From Sphagnum magellanicum (Eukaryota > Streptophyta > Sphagnopsida > Sphagnales > Sphagnaceae): a stretch of DNA of 64,000 bases. A program made the translations under genes and the position numbers. The first letter of the stretch is position 1; every line of letters starts with the position of its first letter. Where the stretch lies: assembly GCA_021904315.1 (NCBI GenBank), contig CM038917.1, positions 15,174,041 to 15,238,040 of the forward strand, written 5' to 3'. The notes beneath the pieces were generated by a model. It was not told where the DNA came from. It searched no databases and worked only from the letters and a program-made list of their open reading frames with translations. This document shows, one piece after another, positions 23,714 through 35,199 of the stretch.

Positions 23714-24080
23714 AACTTGGTAGCAAACCTCCAGTCACTTAAAATATTGTTCTTATCACATATGTTATCCAAATTTAGCTTGCTTCAATTCATTAAAAAA
23801 CTAGTTACAAGGCGCATTTGCTTACCAAATTTCAAGCTTTGCACTCAAAAAGTTACGTTACAAAACCCTAGAAGGTTTCACGAAGGTAGAAAGTTCAACT
23901 TGGCAATGGACCTCCAATCATTTAAAATATTGTTTTTATCACATACATTATCCAAATCTAGTTTGCTTTAGCTTATTAGAAAGCTAGTTATAAGGCGCAT
24001 GTGCCTACCAAATTCTAAGCTCTGCACCCAAATCAATAAAAAATTATGTTACAAAACCCGAGATGGTTTGTGAAATTTCT
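23714..24080. repeat. 183-bp tandem duplication
   Basis: Two diverged copies of about 183 bp, each with 'ttaaaatattgtt', 'ttatcacatacattatccaa'-type sequence and 'acaaggcgcat', followed by 'acaaaaccc'. No coding content. Confidence 0.85.
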
Positions 24081-24336
24081 CTAAGATTTCAAGCTTCCAA
24101 AACTATCCCTACTCACTTCCATTCTTTCAAAAGTATCACAATCATCCAATCGATTCTTCCTCTTTCCACCATCTACCAAGATTAATCATTCTTCTCCTCC
24201 CAAGGAAAGTTGTAAGAACAAGTTTTCTCAAGATTCAAATTGAAAGTTATGTTCGGAAAAGAGAACCCCAAATGATCCAAATTCGCCCTTTAAAAAAAAG
24301 GAGAAAGAAGGAGGTGAAGGAAAACCCCAATTCAGT

Positions 24337-24631
24337 GGTCAATGGAAGGTTCCAATGCTTAGTGGCCAATGGAAGGTTCCAATGTTTCGTGGCCAATGGA
24401 AGGTTCCAATGTTTCGTGGCCAATGGAAAGTTCCAATGTTTAGTGGCCAATCGAAGGTTCCAATGCTTAATGGCCAATGGAAGGTTTCAATGTTTTGTGG
24501 CTAATGGAAGGTTCAAATGCTTCATGGCCAATGGAAGGTTTCAAGCTTGGTGGCCAATGGAAGGTTCGAATGCTTTGTGACCAATGGAAGGTTCCAAGCT
24601 TGGTGGCCAATGAAAGGTTCTAATGTTTGGT
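24337..24631. repeat. 27-bp minisatellite, 11 units
   Basis: Eleven head-to-tail units with consensus ggccaatggaaggttccaat plus gctt(a/t)gt. Units 8 and 10 are 26 bp. Because 27 is a multiple of three, the array reads through as a nine-residue peptide repeat (VANGRFQCF), but the two 26-bp units break that frame. It is a satellite, not a gene. Confidence 0.95.
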
Positions 24632-26039
24632 GTCCTTTGGAAGGAAAAGGAGAAGCATGTTTCTCACCTCTTTTCACTTTCCCCCCAACAAATTTTACTT
24701 AAACCTTTTTTTTCTTTCACTAATATTAAGGTTTTACTTTATCATGATTTTAAATTATTACTTTACGCCTTTTTTTTTTCCTTGACCTATAAATTACAAC
24801 CAAACATTTCAATGTATAAAGTCTTCCACACATTCATTGTTGAGTTGATTTTGATTGAATTTTTTTTTCCTTTCCTTGAATTCATGGCATCAAACATGAC
24901 CACTTCTCATGGGCCTCAAATTACACAAGTGAATGAAAAATCTCCTTCTGAGTCATCTTTAGATTTAATATTGACACAACATCCTTGTGATGAAAATCTC
25001 GAACTTCGAAAGGTGCGCCTTTGTTCTGAAGTTGAACCCCTTCAAGTTTAATATTATTGCATTCTCCAAATTCTCACACCTTAATGATTTTGTTACAAGT
25101 CGACCCTGCTTCTAGTGATGAACTTGAAATTATCTGTGAAGGTTTTTAGGTTTTTATGAAACTAAAGACATTTCCATCTTCACATGGCCTTCAATTCTCA
25201 GCGTTGGACACTATTATTGGTTGCGTGGTCTGATTTGTCAACTATCTCCTCATAGCAAGGTGGATTACTTAGTTCACACCATTCGACGCATCTTAAATTT
25301 CTTATAATTATGAATTATCATTATGGCATAACCCAAAACTCAACATGTAATTGTAGCTCCTCATGGAGCTTATCCATAACCTAAATAAAAGTTTCACTCA
25401 TCATAAAACCCATGTTGTCATTGCCACCTTATCACACTATTTATCGTTATGTTGTCTCAAATTAATTTCACGCTTGTAATGTTTGAAGATTATTTTATAT
25501 CCTTTGGACTTTTCATTGACACCCCTTCAACTATTTCTTGAATCTCAAACATCCTCACTTACACGACTACCCACTAAATACCAGAATAAAACCAATGTCT
25601 TGCCGAACATTACAAATTTTGGCGTTTGCTTTTAACCCCAACCCTCTAAAGATTTCTCGCCCCTAATCACGCAATTAAGATTTTAAGACTAAGATTATTA
25701 ACTTTTGTTGAAAAAAAAAATTAACCTTACACTTCATTCATCTAATATTTAATTTTGAAAAAAAAAACCCCCCATGTAACTATGCGCATTCCTCATTATT
25801 TATTTTAACATGAAGTTGTTAAAAACCCCTAACAACCTTACCACACCCGAATATCCCTAATGCAATTCTTAAAAATTGAAACTATTGCACATGGTTATGT
25901 CGGTATGGTTCATAGTAATTCATTTTTCAAATGCAAGACTTTGGCTTTTGCATTGATAACATCTTTTAACGTAGCCTTCTTTTTGGAATTGGCTGCCTCC
26001 AAAACATGCCTCAACATGCCTATTATCTACACATAATTA
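24632..26039. other. Unassigned stretch inside element B
   Basis: AT-rich with poly-T and poly-A runs. A plus-strand open block at 24860-25051 (opening MASNMTTSHGPQITQ) and further short plus-strand blocks up to about 25650 have a protein-like residue mix but no domain I recognise. They may be a plus-strand transposon relic inserted in B or C. Confidence 0.35.
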
Positions 26040-27180
26040 TCAAAAACACCTACGTTGTCTTCCAAACCTTGCAAAGAGGATTGTTAGGGAAGATATTCCC
26101 TTTCTAAATTGAGGTCTAGTCCCAATCGAACCAAGGGTGTGAAAGAGGCGTACTGAAAATGAGGTCTCTTTATCTTTGGGAGGTGACATTGTTTGGTTCC
26201 CACCGAAATTGAAGTCCATGCAAGTGTCCATTTTCGGTATACCTTCAATGGGAATACCCTCACCCTGTAACCTATCATGTAACCTCTAGGACAAGGATTG
26301 GGTGTGAGAGGGTACAATACCAAAAAATGTGAAGGTGGGCCTCATAAGTGAAGTTTCCAATGGTGTGTATGGATTTTGACTCCTTGTTTTGTTTTGCCTT
26401 TTCAGGTTTGGTTCACGAGATGAGGATCGATCGACAAACATCCTTTTCCCTGGTGAGGGGGCTGGAGGTCATTGTCGCATGTATAACCTACCCATTGTTG
26501 GTAAATATGTCATGTTCTGATATCAAACCAAGAAACGGTTGTTGGCTTAATTGACCAACTTCCCATTATGTTTGGGGAGGACTATTCAGGTCAATAGGTT
26601 CGACCTAAGAAGACCATTTCAGCCCTTTTTTCTTCACATCAATATTGGGTTTTGTTGAAGAATTATCGTCCTTTTCAACCTTGTCTTCAGATTCCATTAG
26701 CTGAAAAGTTGGGTCAACTAGAAACTAATGTTGAAGGATGATATCAACAACTTGGGGTTACATCGAATTCCATTTCCTTCCCAAGGTTTTTTTTTTTGGT
26801 ATGATTATTGATGACAAATCTCATAGACTAAAATGCAAGTTGTTGAAAATAATTTGAGCCCAATTTATCAAAATTTGAAATTTGGCAAGGGCCACTAGAA
26901 CATGAACTTCTTGTTGATTGTTTCGCGAGTCCCCTTGAGCCAAATTGCTTGAATAAGCATTGAAAGTCATGTGGCATACTTCCCCTTGAGTTGCGAAACT
27001 TTCCAACATTCCTTTGGCATGACTACGTTAAAGGGGGCCATTTGAATGTAGAGAGGTTCACTGTTTTTGTAGATTATATCATGGGTGGTTTTGTGATTCC
27101 AGTTTGAGGCAAACATAACATCTCCACAATGTGATGTTCGGTAATGATGATCTAAACCGTAAACCCTACACCATAAATTT
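26040..27180 (-). pseudogene. Decayed ORF of unknown type inside element B
   Basis: Read leftwards there are consecutive protein-like blocks in shifting frames: SEPLYIQMAPFNVVMPKE (about 27020-27060), VCHMTFNAYSSNLAQGDS (26900-26980), and near 26050-26280 a block with HGLQFRWEP-like and LFHTLGSIGTRPQFRKG. The final stretch before 26040 reads ILFARFGRQRRCF. I recognise no family. It may be the body of element C or a third inserted element. Confidence 0.35.
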
Positions 27181-28068
27181 TGACGCACCCCCAAATTTTT
27201 CGTAAGCCTCAAATGCAAGTTTGAAGGTGAAAACAATGGAAGAAGGAGTTAGGGTATGTTCCTTAGCTCGTAGCACTTCGGGGGTAAATGGGCATGTTGG
27301 AGCTCCAAGATGGGGATTAGGACGAATGACAAGCAAGTCAATTATTCACACAGACTTACACAAACCAAACAACAAGTTGGTTAACGCATAGTTGGAGCAC
27401 TTTTGATGCATGGATAAACCATAGGTGAACACGAACTCACAAGACTCACCACGGCTCAGACTTGGGGGAAGCCATCATCTTCCCCTTTATAATATTCTCT
27501 GTGATTAGCCATGAGGGCTACATCCAAATGTCATGTTGTCTTGAAACTCCCAAGTTGGGAATCCCGAAATACCCTAAATGGAAACTCCCGGCACTTTGGA
27601 AGGCCATAACTTTTTGAACATATCTCCAATTGAGGTGAGGTGTAAAGAAAATTTGTAGCTTTCATCGAGAACGTTTCGATGATATGTGGCAAGCCACTTG
27701 CACGCATGTATTTCATAACAATTCCCAACTTTTAATGGTCAAAAGTCAAATTGACAATTTGATTATTGATCCTTTTTTTGGGCCATAACTTGTGTTTTAA
27801 ATATTCAAATGGGTCATGCAAGTTCATTTTAAACATTTACATTTCAAAATATTTCCAATGGTATAAGGGACGTTTTAATCCAATGAGTTTTGGCCCCTGA
27901 AATACTTCTTTGAAGATTCCAAACTCCATAAAGTGGGAGTCCATTTGGGAGTGTGGGTTTATTCCCTCACACTCATGGGAGTGCAAATGTTACTCCTAGG
28001 TTACACTATTAGCTTGCACCTTTCCATGTCTTTGCTTTGGTCGTGAGCCCAAGGTTAAGGTTGGGACA
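27181..28068 (+). mobile_element. R1 repeat copy 3
   Basis: Starts TGACGCACCCCC and ends GGTTGGGACA. The flanks aattt and aggaa do not match, unlike those of four other copies. The right flank is a fragment of the element C LTR. Missing target copies suggest recombination with another R1 copy or a flank deletion. Confidence 0.8.
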
Positions 28069-28301
28069 AGGAATCACACTACTGGATTTGAAGTGGGGCA
28101 GACACTTACAACCACCTTAAATATCAAAACACAAACCTAAAATTCATGTGATAACAATAAGATAACCCTGGAAAAATACACACATTGAATTAACATATTT
28201 AAAAACATAAAACCTTGTGGAGAAATACCAATCTAACAAAAAAATTGATTACTTAAAAAAGAAGCCAAAAAATTCAAAAGGTTTAAACTTTCTCCACAAG
28301 T
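28069..28301 (-). repeat. Fragment of an element C LTR between two R1 copies
   Basis: 233 bp matching 29429-29663 of the intact element C LTR, from 'ggaatcacacta' to 'tttctccacaagt', with many transitions. Both ends are cut exactly at R1 borders, so a second C LTR once stood here and received two R1 insertions. Confidence 0.85.
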
Positions 28302-29220
28302 TGACGCACCCCCAAACTCCTTGATAGACTCAACTGCGAATTCAAAGGCGAAAACAACAGAAAGATAAGGAGTTTGGGTATTTTTTTGGCTTGCGGCACT
28401 TTCAGGGAAGAGGGGCGTGTTAGAGTTCCGTGATGGGGACTAGGACGAATGACAAGCAGGTCAATTATTCACACGAACCTGCACAAACCCAAATAACAAG
28501 TTGGTTAGTGTGCAATTGGAGCACTTTTGGTGCACAGACGAACCACAAGCAAACACAAATTCACAAGACTCATCACGACCCAAACTTGGCGGAAGCCATC
28601 ACCTTCCCCCTTATAGTATTTTTTGTGCATGGCCATGGGGCTTGCACCCAAATGTCATTTTATCCCAGGACTCCCAATTTGGGAGTCCCGAAATTCCTTA
28701 AACTAGGACCCTTGTAACTTTTGAGGCCCATAACTTTTTGTGCAGACCTCCAATTGAGGTGAAATTTCAAGCAAAATTATAGGCCTTGTTGAAAGCTTTT
28801 GAATTATATGTGCCACACCACCTATACACAAGTAAATCAATGTGATTCCTGACTTTTAGTGGTCAAGAGTCATATTGGCAATTTGACTCATGGCCCTTCT
28901 TTTGGCCATAACTTTTGTTTTAAGTACCCAAATGGGTCATGTGAGCCCATTTTAGACATTTATGTCTTAAGAGCTTTATAATGGTATAAAGAACTATTCA
29001 ATCCAATGAGTTTTAGCCCTTACAATTATTCTCTAAAAACTTGGAAGTCCATCAAGACTCCAATTCCCAAAGTGAAAGTCCACTTGGGAGTGTGTGGGTT
29101 CATTCCTTCACACTCTCCTACATTCCCGGGAACATGAAATGTGACCCCCGGGCTTCACTCTTCACTCGAACCTTTGTAAGCCTTTGCCTTGGTCGTGAGC
29201 TCAAGTTTAAGGTTGCGATA
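28302..29220 (+). mobile_element. R1 repeat copy 4
   Basis: Starts TGACGCACCCCCAAACTCC and ends GGTTGCGATA, with the terminal CA changed to TA. Flanks caagt and atgta do not match. It shares its left neighbour, the C LTR fragment, with copy 3. Confidence 0.8.
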
Positions 29221-29265
29221 ATGTAAGACTTATAATTATGAAACCACGTATTTGGGTTTTATATT

Positions 29266-29283
29266 TGCAGTATGGTCACCAAA
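29266..29283 (-). other. Primer-binding site of element C
   Basis: Minus strand, directly after the LTR end GGCTTCAACA: TTTGGTGACCATACTGC. It matches the site after the element A LTR in its core TGGTGACCA. It shows that the LTR at 29284-30111 is a 5' LTR with its internal part to the left. Confidence 0.7.
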
Positions 29284-30111
29284 TGTTGAAGCCATAGGTA
29301 AATAACCGGGTTTATAAGTGAAACATAAATTTAATAAATTTATGTGTAAGGGGGGTGATCTTTGAAACCACCAAAATTCAATTAGTTGTAAATCAAATAG
29401 ATTTTTGGAATACTATAGTTTTCGATAGAGGAATCACACTACCAGATTTGAAATGGGGGCAAACACTTGCAACCACTTTAAATATCAAAACACAAACTTA
29501 AAACTCATGTGACAACAATAAGATAACCCTAGAAAAATACACACATTGAATGAATATACTTGGAAACATAAAACCTTATGGAGAAATACCAATCTGACAA
29601 AAAACACTGATTATTTCAAAAAGAAAACAAAAAACTTAAAAGGTTTGAACTTTCTCCACAAGTAGTCTTGGAAAAAAATTGTGTAATCTTCGATTTTGTG
29701 AGAAAGAAAGAAAATTTAAATCCCTTTAAATATATGGCTTCCAAACCTTATCAAAAAAAATCTTAACTACTAGTCTAATTGATCATTTTTAGATTTTATG
29801 TTCTAAAAATAAACATCCCCAAATCCAATTTCGGTTAAGGCAAATCCGGTTTCGATTCCATAAATCCGATTTTGGTTACACTAATATGGTTTCAATTACC
29901 CATATCTATTTTGGTTACATAAAACCAGTTTCAGTTACATTGCCTTAGTTAAGGTTTTACTAAATTCAATTATAAAATCGGTTTCAATTACAACAATATT
30001 TTTCATTTCAATAGTTACAGTGTTGAACCTTATTTCGGTATTGGTTGTATCCATCCCCCTTTTGATTGTTGATTCCAATCTTTTGGAAGTGGTTGTGTCT
30101 TGGAATCAACA
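29284..30111 (-). repeat. 5' LTR of element C, inserted in element B
   Basis: 828 bp; on the minus strand it starts TGTTGATTCC and ends GGCTTCAACA, giving matching 6-bp ends (TGTTGA / TCAACA). The right border falls immediately after the end of the element B integrase (NINKLKP). About 29820-30010 holds imperfect repeats of 'ggtttcaattac'. A primer site follows on the left. The partner LTR survives only as the 233-bp piece at 28069-28301, and the internal part is not recognisable. The target-site copy next to it (aggct) was not found elsewhere. Confidence 0.75.
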
Positions 30112-31104
30112 AGGCTTCAGTTTGTTGATGTTGACTAAAATGGGGTTGGGATGAAATTTGTCTATAATCACCAAAAGTGTTGTATTGTTAGATAAATAAT
30201 ATTGAATCCTATATGGTCCAAACCAACATTATTTGAACTTGCCTATGTGTTCCTTGTGTGCTTTTGGAAACCAAAGCACATGGTCACCAAGGGAAAAAAA
30301 CTTGGTTCGGTAGTGATTTTGTGTTGATAGTGCATGATTCCATTGTTGCCTACCTATGGTTTCTATTGCAAATGTCTAAAATTCCTCCAACTTCTCTAAC
30401 TTGGACAGTTAGGTACTTAGTATTCATGTCATGGCAAAATCCTAAGACATTACAGAATTAGTCATTTGTAGTAAATATTCAATAAGCATCAGAGCAAGCT
30501 ATCCATACACTAACTAAAAAGGAGTATGACATGTGCCCACCTTGAAAGTTGTTCTATAGGCAAACAAAACAGTGTGGAGATGTTTGTCCCAATTTGTCCA
30601 ATTTTTGTTTATTAGCTTGGTCAATAGCAACCCAATAACCTTATTGGTATATTCAACTTGACCATATCCCTGAGGGTAGTAAGTCATAGAACTAGTGTGC
30701 CAAAACAAAAAATGAATGGTAAGGATTTCGATGGTCTCATTGATAAAATGGGTACCTTGGTTGTTAACCAAAGTGAGAGGGTAACCAAACCTTGTTAGAA
30801 TGAAGTCATAAATGCATTGAGTTGTGACTATAGCCATGTTTGTCTTTAATGCCTTTGCCTCCACCCATTTTGTTGCATAATTGCTAGCAACCAAAATGTA
30901 TTTATTGCCATTTGAACAACTCACGAGCTTAATAAGGCCAATGAAGTCCAAACCCCATTTGATGAATGGTTCAGTTAGGAACATGGTGATCAACTTTGCC
31001 ATTGGGGTATGTAAGAGATTTTCGGTCCATTAACAAGCATCATAGGATTGGCAATGTTGTTGTGCATCCTTGTGCATCGTTGGCCACCAATATTTGGCAT
31101 TTAG
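30112..31104 (-). pseudogene. Element B integrase (main part)
   Basis: The longest intact piece of element B (30514-31002) reads PFIKWGLDFIGLI, NYATKWVEAKALKTN, RFGYPLTLVNNQGTHF, then YYPQGYGQVEYTNK. The first catalytic Asp (GLD) and the Glu (QVE) are kept; the second Asp is Asn (NNQG). Further left (30112-30320) is the C-terminal domain with FSLGDHVLWFPKAH, then DKFHPNPILVNINKLKP. The zinc-binding N-terminal part is split by R1: CQSYDAC with WWPTMHKDAQQH lies left of it, and MHERVGGRHFS right of it (32198-32300). Removing R1 and one TTTAG copy restores the frame. Confidence 0.92.
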
Positions 31105-32197
31105 TGACGCACTCCCAACCCTTCGAAGGACTCAAATGTGAGTCCAAGTAAAAGACAGCGGAAAAGGGAGGAGTCGAGGCATGCTCCCTAATTCACAACA
31201 CTTTGAGGGGTAGAGGGGTGTGTTGGAGCTCGGGGATGGGAGTAAAAAGAGTTGACAAGCTTCACTCACTCACAGGGGCCTGCACACAACCCACACAAAG
31301 TGGTTAATGCATAGTTGGAGCACCTTTGGTGCTAAAACAAACCATGGGCAACACGGACACACTAGACTCACCACGACCCGGACTTGGGGGAAGCCACCAC
31401 CTTCCCCCTTATAGTATACTCTATGGCTGGCCACGAAACCTACATCCAAATGGCTTTTCTCTCTTGGAACTCCCAAGTGGGAGTCCCGAAATCGTGCCAA
31501 ATGGGACTCCCGCAACTTTGGAGCCCCATAACTTTGCGAGCAGACCTTGGATTGTAATACAGTCAAAAGCAAAGTTGTAGCTCTCATCGAGATCTTTCCA
31601 AGGGTATGTTGCACGCCCCCTATAGCCAAGTAAATCAGGTCGATTCCTAACTTTTTGTGGTCGAGAGTCAAACTAGCAATTTGACTCCCAACCCTTCTTT
31701 TGGCCATAATTTATGTTTTAGATGTCCAAATGAGCAATCCGAGCCCATTTTAGACATCTAGGTTCCAAGAGCTTTCCAATGATATAAAAAACGTCACAAG
31801 CCATTGAATTTTGACCCCCTGAAATTACTCTCTAAAGTTTCAAGAGTCTTCCGGGACTCCATCTCCCAAAGTGGGAGTTGCCTTAGGAGTGTGAGGGTTC
31901 ACCCCCTCATACTCCCTCACACTTTCTAACACTCCCGGGAATATGTGATGTGACTCCCAGGCTTCCTCTTGCCTTGATTCTTGGGCTTCCTTTTGCTTTG
32001 ACTCATGGGCTTCCTTTTGCTTTAACTCCCGGGCTTCCTCTTGCCTTAATTATCGGGCTTCCTTTTGCCTTGACTCTCGGGCTTCCTCTTGCCTTGACTC
32101 TCAGGCTTCTTCTTGCCTTGACTCCCGGGCTTCCTTTTGGTTCGCAACCTTGTAACCCCTTTGCCTTGGTCGCGAACCCAAAGCTAGGGTTGCGACA
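31105..32197 (+). mobile_element. R1 repeat copy 5, in the element B integrase
   Basis: 1093 bp, TGACGCACTCCC to GGGTTGCGACA, flanked by perfect TTTAG copies (31100-31104 and 32198-32202). Inserted into the zinc-binding part of the B integrase: without R1 and one copy, the minus strand reads on as ARKVL-NAKYWW. This copy is longer because of a 24-bp minisatellite near its right end. It is the best-defined copy and fixes the family's borders. Confidence 0.95.
31952..32143. repeat. 24-bp minisatellite within R1 copy 5
   Basis: Eight head-to-tail 24-bp units with consensus gactcccgggcttcctcttg plus cctt. The block is single-copy in the other R1 members, so it expanded after insertion or in the source copy. 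The plus-strand frame repeating LPLALT.G is a by-product. Confidence 0.93.
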
Positions 32198-32370
32198 TTT
32201 AGCACCTTTCGGGCTTTGATGTCTGCTGAAAAATGTCTGCCACCAACTCTTTCATGCATCTCCCATAAGATTACCGAAATTTCGTCATGCAAAATTTGAT
32301 CTTGCCCTTGTTTGTAAAATTATCCATTGATGATGGTAAAGGATAACGTTTTCAACACTAATTTCTTCAA

Positions 32371-32913
32371 TTATTCCATGGAATATCCCTTTGGAAATTT
32401 TTCAATAGAAATGTACGTATGCACTTCTTGCAACCATTCTAGTTGAAATACAAACAATGATGCATCAATAGTTTTATTAAACACCCCTGGATTTTCAATA
32501 GCATCAAGAAGTCGCGAAAGAACGTCCACCACTGAATGATAATGCCCTGGTATGTACACCATTGAAAAATCATATTCCAGGAATAACAATAGCCATCTCG
32601 CAATTTGGCCTAACAATTGAGGTTTTTTTATGAGCTATAACAATGCCATGTGTTCGACATAGAAAATAAATTTGTTTCTTAGCATGTAGTGTCTAGATTT
32701 ATGCAAAGCATAAACCATGGCAAGTGTTTTTCTTTTGGTGGTGGTGTAGTTTTTCTTTACATTGTTTAAGAGTTTCGAGGCGTATGCAATTGGTTGATCA
32801 CATTTTCCAATAAGATTTTGAGCTAGCATAGTCCCAATTGCCAAATTTGACGCATCTGTGTGGACGTGAAACTCCATGTCCCATTTGGGTGCAACTAAAA
32901 TTGGTGCATCCAA
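32371..32913 (-). pseudogene. Element B RNase H
   Basis: Two open blocks. The first (32635-32913) has FHVHTDASNLAIGTML, KCDQPIAYASKLLN and YTTTKRKTLAMVYALH. The Asp of TDAS is kept. The usual T-E-R-E is TKRK, so the catalytic Glu is replaced by Lys. The second (32371-32616) has QIARWLLLFLEYDFSMVY and VVDVLSRLLDA, the end of the domain. One stop separates them. Confidence 0.9.
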
Positions 32914-33730
32914 ATACCGTTACTTTATGGCCTCCCACACTTCTTAACAATTGTCAGTCCACTCAAACACCTTTGTTTTGTGTAAGAGCTTTGTGATGGG
33001 GGCCATAATGAAAGCAAAGTTTTTGATAAACATCGATAGAACTAGGCCATCCCATTGAAGACATGTATGTCCTTTGGCATTTTTGGTGTAAACATATTCA
33101 TAGTTGCCAAAAAACTTTTTAGATTAGGTAATTTTCTCACCTTGGAGACAACATACCCTAGTATGACCCTTGAGTAAATAAAAAAACATCCACTTCTTCG
33201 AATTCAAAATAATACCAAATTCTTGGCATTTGTCAAAACATAATCAAAGTTTGGCAAGGTGCATTTTAAGGTCACCAAATACACTTAAATCATCCATAAA
33301 AAATTTCATGAACACCTCAAGGTATTCACAAAATGCCATACTCATTGCTAACTAATAGGTTGGTGGAACATTTTAAATCCAAAAGGCATGACTATCCAAA
33401 CAAATGCTCCCCAATCCTTAATGAGGGCAGTATTGTATTTGTTTTCTAGGGTGATTGTTATTTGATGATAACCCGGAAAGCCATCCAAAAACGAGTAGAC
33501 CATGCCTTGCCACCATGTCTAATACTTCCTCTGTAAAAGGTAAAGGATATGGATCCTTTTATGTGGCAGCGTTCAATTTTTGGAAATCCACGCAAACTCA
33601 AAGCTTCCCATTCTTTTTTGGTACCACCACAATGGAGAAAGCCAATGGAGTTGCCTCTTCCACTAGAGCAATGAATCCCACAGCTAGCAACTTGTCCAAA
33701 TCTTGTTTCATGACTACATAATTCAAATTC
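32914..33730 (-). pseudogene. Element B reverse transcriptase
   Basis: Read leftwards across stops and shifts: KLNAAT-KDPYPLPFTEEV (about 33520-33580), SGYHQITITLENKYNTALIK and DWGAFVWIVMPFGFK (33370-33470), the FMDD catalytic box at 33289-33300 followed by LSVFGDL, then MPKDIHVFNGMA with FYRC near 33040-33090. The order and spacing match element A. Confidence 0.88.
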
Positions 33731-34104
33731 ATCCGATATCATGCTTGATGTGATGTAGGTATATTGGTATCGAGCTAAATTCGGTGTTGCGCTAAGTGAG
33801 GAGGAATACCTTTTAGATCCTTGTATGTCCATGCACAAATGTCTTTGTATTTTCTCAACAATTGTTCTATTGCATATGTTATAGAAAAGTCCAAATCAAC
33901 ATTCAGCTTCACCACTATAGTTCATCATGAATACCCAAACTTAGTGGGCAAATTTGGACCTCTTCTGATAAATTCCATTTTGCTATGTTCATGTCCTGCA
34001 TTTTGATTCGTGTTGGCATAGTGTCTACCAAAATTTCTCTTTGTGTGTGTGGGGGAAATAAAAAATTGGTTTCTTGATTTGATTTTCATATCACTATTGA
34101 TTTT

Positions 34105-34225
34105 GATATCAATATTAATTTTGGGATCTATACTAATTTTTGCATCAATGCCAATTTTTGCATTAGTATCAATTTTCGCAATAGTACCAATTTTTGCATC
34201 AATACCGATTTTTACATCAGCCACC
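34105..34225. repeat. Imperfect 18-bp tandem repeat in the element B protease-RT linker
   Basis: Units around 'ccaatttttgcatcaata' follow each other about seven times. On the coding (minus) strand they read as a run of (D)AKIGI/D-type hexapeptides, suggesting an expanded linker. Confidence 0.8.
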
Positions 34226-34249
34226 ACCACTGCCAAGATTTTCAGCTCT

Positions 34250-34905
34250 GGTAAAATAATGGTGCCAATTATAAACAAATCCGGTTTGGCCACCAACAAC
34301 ATGTCTTCTTCCTCATATGTGAATCCGTTAACAAAATTGTAGCATAACAAGACTTCTAGGCATTTGGTGTTGTTATCCAAAAGTTTTGTTATCGCTATGG
34401 TGTGAACAATGCCATTACCCTCAATGCTTATGAGGTTATTCCCTAATCATGTGTAACCTTGGCATCTCATAGCCATGGACAACCTAATAACATGGAGTAA
34501 CTGACATCCAATACGTTGTTTTTCATCACTATGAAGGTGATGACATATGAAATACCATGGATATGGATTTTTAGATCTCAAACTAACCCTTCTAGTTTGG
34601 TTAAGGTCCAGTTTGCCATCCTAAGGGTATAATATGTAGGTTTCAAGATAAAGAATCCTAATTTTTTTCTTCAAATCCTCAATGATAATGTTAACACCCA
34701 ACCCCCATCCAATAAAACATCCTCCACTATGTTTTTCCCCACATGCATTTGGATTATTGTCATGTGAAGATCTATGGCAATTAAGCCTACATTAGAAGGT
34801 GGACCTTGAGGATGGGTTGGCAACTTGGCTGGCTACTGGAAGATATTTTGGAAACCACATTATTTTAAATCGAAGGCCAAATGCATGAATTGACCAATAG
34901 TAAGG
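34250..34905 (-). pseudogene. Element B aspartic protease region
   Basis: Near 34700-34750 the minus strand reads NIVEDVLLDGGW, matching the element A active-site block (D-G-G in place of D-S/T-G). It continues through KPTYYTLRMANWTL, IHGISYVITFIVMKNNVLD and LLGCPWL, the second protease strand, near 34480-34520. Stops are frequent. The stretch to the right (34915-35181) is Ser/Thr/Lys-rich linker. Confidence 0.75.
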
Positions 34906-35199
34906 ATATGCTTATTATTCAATAATTGTTGACCAATTTCCTAAAGCACATTTTTTTTTTTTGATAATTGCTCCCTCGTCAACAAAATTGGTTTCGATTT
35001 TTGATGGTCCAAATGATTCTTGCATAGTGGTTGGCTCTCTAGTGTTGTTTCCAATGTAGCTTATAGTGCTTGCATTTGTTGGATGGGTAATTTGAAGGTC
35101 TTTTGCAACTACTTTTCCTTTTCCTAATCTTTCACGATCTTGGTCTTCCAAGGTTCCTTCTCTTGCTACAACACTAGTCATGGGTTCTAGCTCCTCATT

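Noticed and set aside
24337-24631. Possible CRISPR array
   Set aside because: Units are contiguous without spacers and the sequence is eukaryotic.
24272-24702. Plus-strand open frames of nine-residue repeats
   Set aside because: Product of the 27-bp minisatellite; two units are 26 bp and break the frame.
27181-29220. TRIM-like element with R1 as its two LTRs
   Set aside because: The segment between the copies is a piece of the element C LTR, and no target copies flank the pair.
31950-32219. Plus-strand Leu/Ala/Pro-rich frame
   Set aside because: It is the 24-bp minisatellite of R1 copy 5; non-coding elsewhere in the family.
34043-34342. Plus-strand Ile/Ser-rich, membrane-like frame
   Set aside because: Antisense of the repetitive linker in element B.
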